DNA of 64,000 nt. Origin: Brachybacterium subflavum (GTDB taxonomy: Bacteria > Actinomycetota > Actinomycetes > Actinomycetales > Dermabacteraceae). The stretch covers positions 62,001 through 126,000 of the forward strand of contig NZ_VIGP01000002.1 in assembly GCF_009299795.1 (NCBI RefSeq). Reading direction: 5' to 3'. Of the stretch, positions 63,232 through 64,000 are shown one piece after another. Each line of letters begins with the position of its first letter. Positions within the stretch are counted from its first letter, which is position 1. The translations under genes and the position numbers were made by a program. The notes beneath the pieces are model-generated. The model worked only from the letters and a program-made list of their open reading frames with translations. It did not search any database and was not told the DNA's origin.

Positions 63232-63642
63232 TCAGCTGATCGAGGCCAGCAGCTCGGTGCAGGTCTGCTCGCAGCGACGGCAAGCCTGGGCGCAGATCTT
63301 GCAGTGTTCGTGCATTTCGGCGTGCTTCTCGCACTCCTCGGCGCAGGACTGGCACGCCGCCTGACACGCCTCGAGCAGTGCACGGTTGAGGGCGACGTTC
63401 TTACCCGTCTGACGGGAGAGGACCCGGCCGGTCGTCTCGCAGACGTCGGCGCAGTCCTGGTTCCGTCGGACGCACTGGGTCAACTCCGCCACCATTTCCT
63501 CGGCCAAGCAGGCGTCCGCGCAGGCGGTGCAGGTCTGGGCGCACTCGAAGCAGGCCTCGATGCATGCGGCGAGCTTCTGCTGGTCGATGGTGCCGAGGCC
63601 CTTCGGGTAGGTCTGAAGCATTGAGGCGACGTGATGGTTCAT
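63232..63642 (-). CDS. Cysteine-rich four-helix copper-binding protein (DUF326/Csp-like)
   Basis: 136 residues with about 18 cysteines in helical CxxxC/CxxC spacing: ACIEACFECAQTCTACADAC, CVRRNQDCADVCETTG, EACQAACQSCAEECEKHAEM and CKICAQACRRCEQTC. This is the four-helix bundle copper-storage (Csp3) type, which holds many Cu(I) ions inside the bundle. No signal peptide, so cytosolic. AAGGAG precedes the ATG. It points to copper handling next to the arsenic genes in the same accessory region. Confidence 0.9.
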   Translation of the reverse strand: MNHHVASMLQTYPKGLGTIDQQKLAACIEACFECAQTCTACADACLAEEMVAELTQCVRRNQDCADVCETTGRVLSRQTGKNVALNRALLEACQAACQSCAEECEKHAEMHEHCKICAQACRRCEQTCTELLASIS

Positions 63643-63862
63643 GGTCGTGCTCCTTCTCGTTCCGAACAGACCGCGGATACCGGCCCGCTCTGACGACGGT
63701 AGCCGGGGCGTCACCAATGACGGAAGCGAGCAGACCGTTCGTTCGCAGGCAGTGCGGGCCGACTGGTCAGCGCTGTGCTCAAGAAGTCCAAACCTGACCT
63801 TGAGGAGACCTTGATCTGAGGGTCGTAGGCTGGCGCAAAATGTCCTCTGACTAGGAGTAATA

Positions 63863-64000
63863 ATGCGTTCTCGTCGCTCTTTCGGCCGTCTCGCGGCCGT
63901 CGTCTTCACCGGTGCGATTGTGTTTGCCGGATGCACCGACAACGGGTCTGACGACGGTCAGACGTCCGGTGGGTCCGAAGCATCGGAGGCGTCCGATGGT
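63863..64000 (+). CDS. Lipoprotein, 5' part (cut by window end)
   Basis: 46 codons visible. A basic start MRSRRSFGRLAAVV, a hydrophobic stretch and the lipobox VFAGC make a type II signal peptide. The mature part begins TDNGSDDGQTSGGSEASEAS, a Ser/Gly/Asp linker. AGGAG lies 5 nt before the ATG. A TAGGCT -10 (63826-63831) with TTGAGG (63800-63805) at an unusually long 20-nt spacing precedes it; long spacers are typical of MerR-controlled metal genes. The function lies outside the window. Confidence 0.8.
   Translation, partial: MRSRRSFGRLAAVVFTGAIVFAGCTDNGSDDGQTSGGSEASEASDG

Noticed and set aside
62946..63383. Short open frames on both strands between arsC and the copper protein
   Set aside because: They lack ribosome sites, overlap one another, and show no recognisable domain.

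Overview
The window is very GC-rich DNA (about 70% G+C by eye) with dense genes and short gaps. Many genes have a TAnnnT -10 box only 6-7 nt before an ATG/GTG, which implies leaderless transcription. It also carries mycothione reductase, a mycothiol-type arsenate reductase, DtxR/IdeR-like iron boxes and both CIRCE and HAIR heat-shock operators. Together these indicate an Actinomycetota chromosome, probably Micrococcales; a Dermabacteraceae/Brachybacterium-like host is an inference from gene content only.

Layout. 1-13.7 kb is housekeeping: the 3' part of ilvA, galE, a GuaB1-type GMP reductase, a large LytR-CpsA-Psr cell-wall ligase, mycothione reductase, a UvrA2-like ATPase coupled to a Cds1-like cysteine desulfhydrase, a MarR regulator and a tandem GNAT protein. 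13.7-18.7 kb is an iron block: a DtxR-type box, efeU-efeO-efeB and a ferritin. 18.7-28.7 kb holds a cupin/membrane-protein pair, an unknown protein, a patatin, a DHA2 exporter, a GH32 fructosidase, a glycine-betaine-type ABC transporter (ATPase-permease-binding protein) and a VOC protein. 28.7-33.1 kb holds a phosphosulfolactate-synthase-like gene with a MmgE/PrpD dehydratase, behind a promoter that carries both a DtxR-type box and a MarR-like palindrome, then YceI behind a coupled short ORF, and a DsbA/FrnE protein.

33-46.5 kb has a CPA1 Na+/H+ antiporter, a divergent lysE/lysG pair with mirrored leaderless promoters, an M20 peptidase, a two-subunit Fluc/CrcB fluoride channel, an MFS-TetR operon, and two converging TPP-riboswitch operons (thiM-thiE and thiD), followed by a flavin disulfide oxidoreductase divergent from an XRE-cupin regulator. 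46.6-56.8 kb has CsbD, a cold-shock protein, a DUF4190-like gene with a decayed partial duplicate across a hexanucleotide repeat, a three-gene ectoine-catabolism-like operon (doeD-doeA-aldehyde dehydrogenase), small and hypothetical genes, an MBL hydrolase and ilvD.

The right end is accessory. A decayed MFS fragment is followed by a stress cluster (GlsB-like, Hsp20 under CIRCE plus HAIR, a small acidic protein, an unknown membrane protein). Then comes an island edge: a 3' tRNA-Lys remnant with direct repeats on one side and a truncated arsC on the other. Beyond it lie arsR, ACR3, an arsenate reductase, a cysteine-rich copper-binding protein and the start of a lipoprotein cut by the window end.

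The most notable observations are the iron-boxed prpD-comA operon, the tRNA/arsC island junction, the dual HrcA/HspR control of hsp20, the partial gene duplication next to the hexamer repeat, the coupled short ORF before yceI, and DNA tandem repeats that lengthen disordered tails in many proteins.
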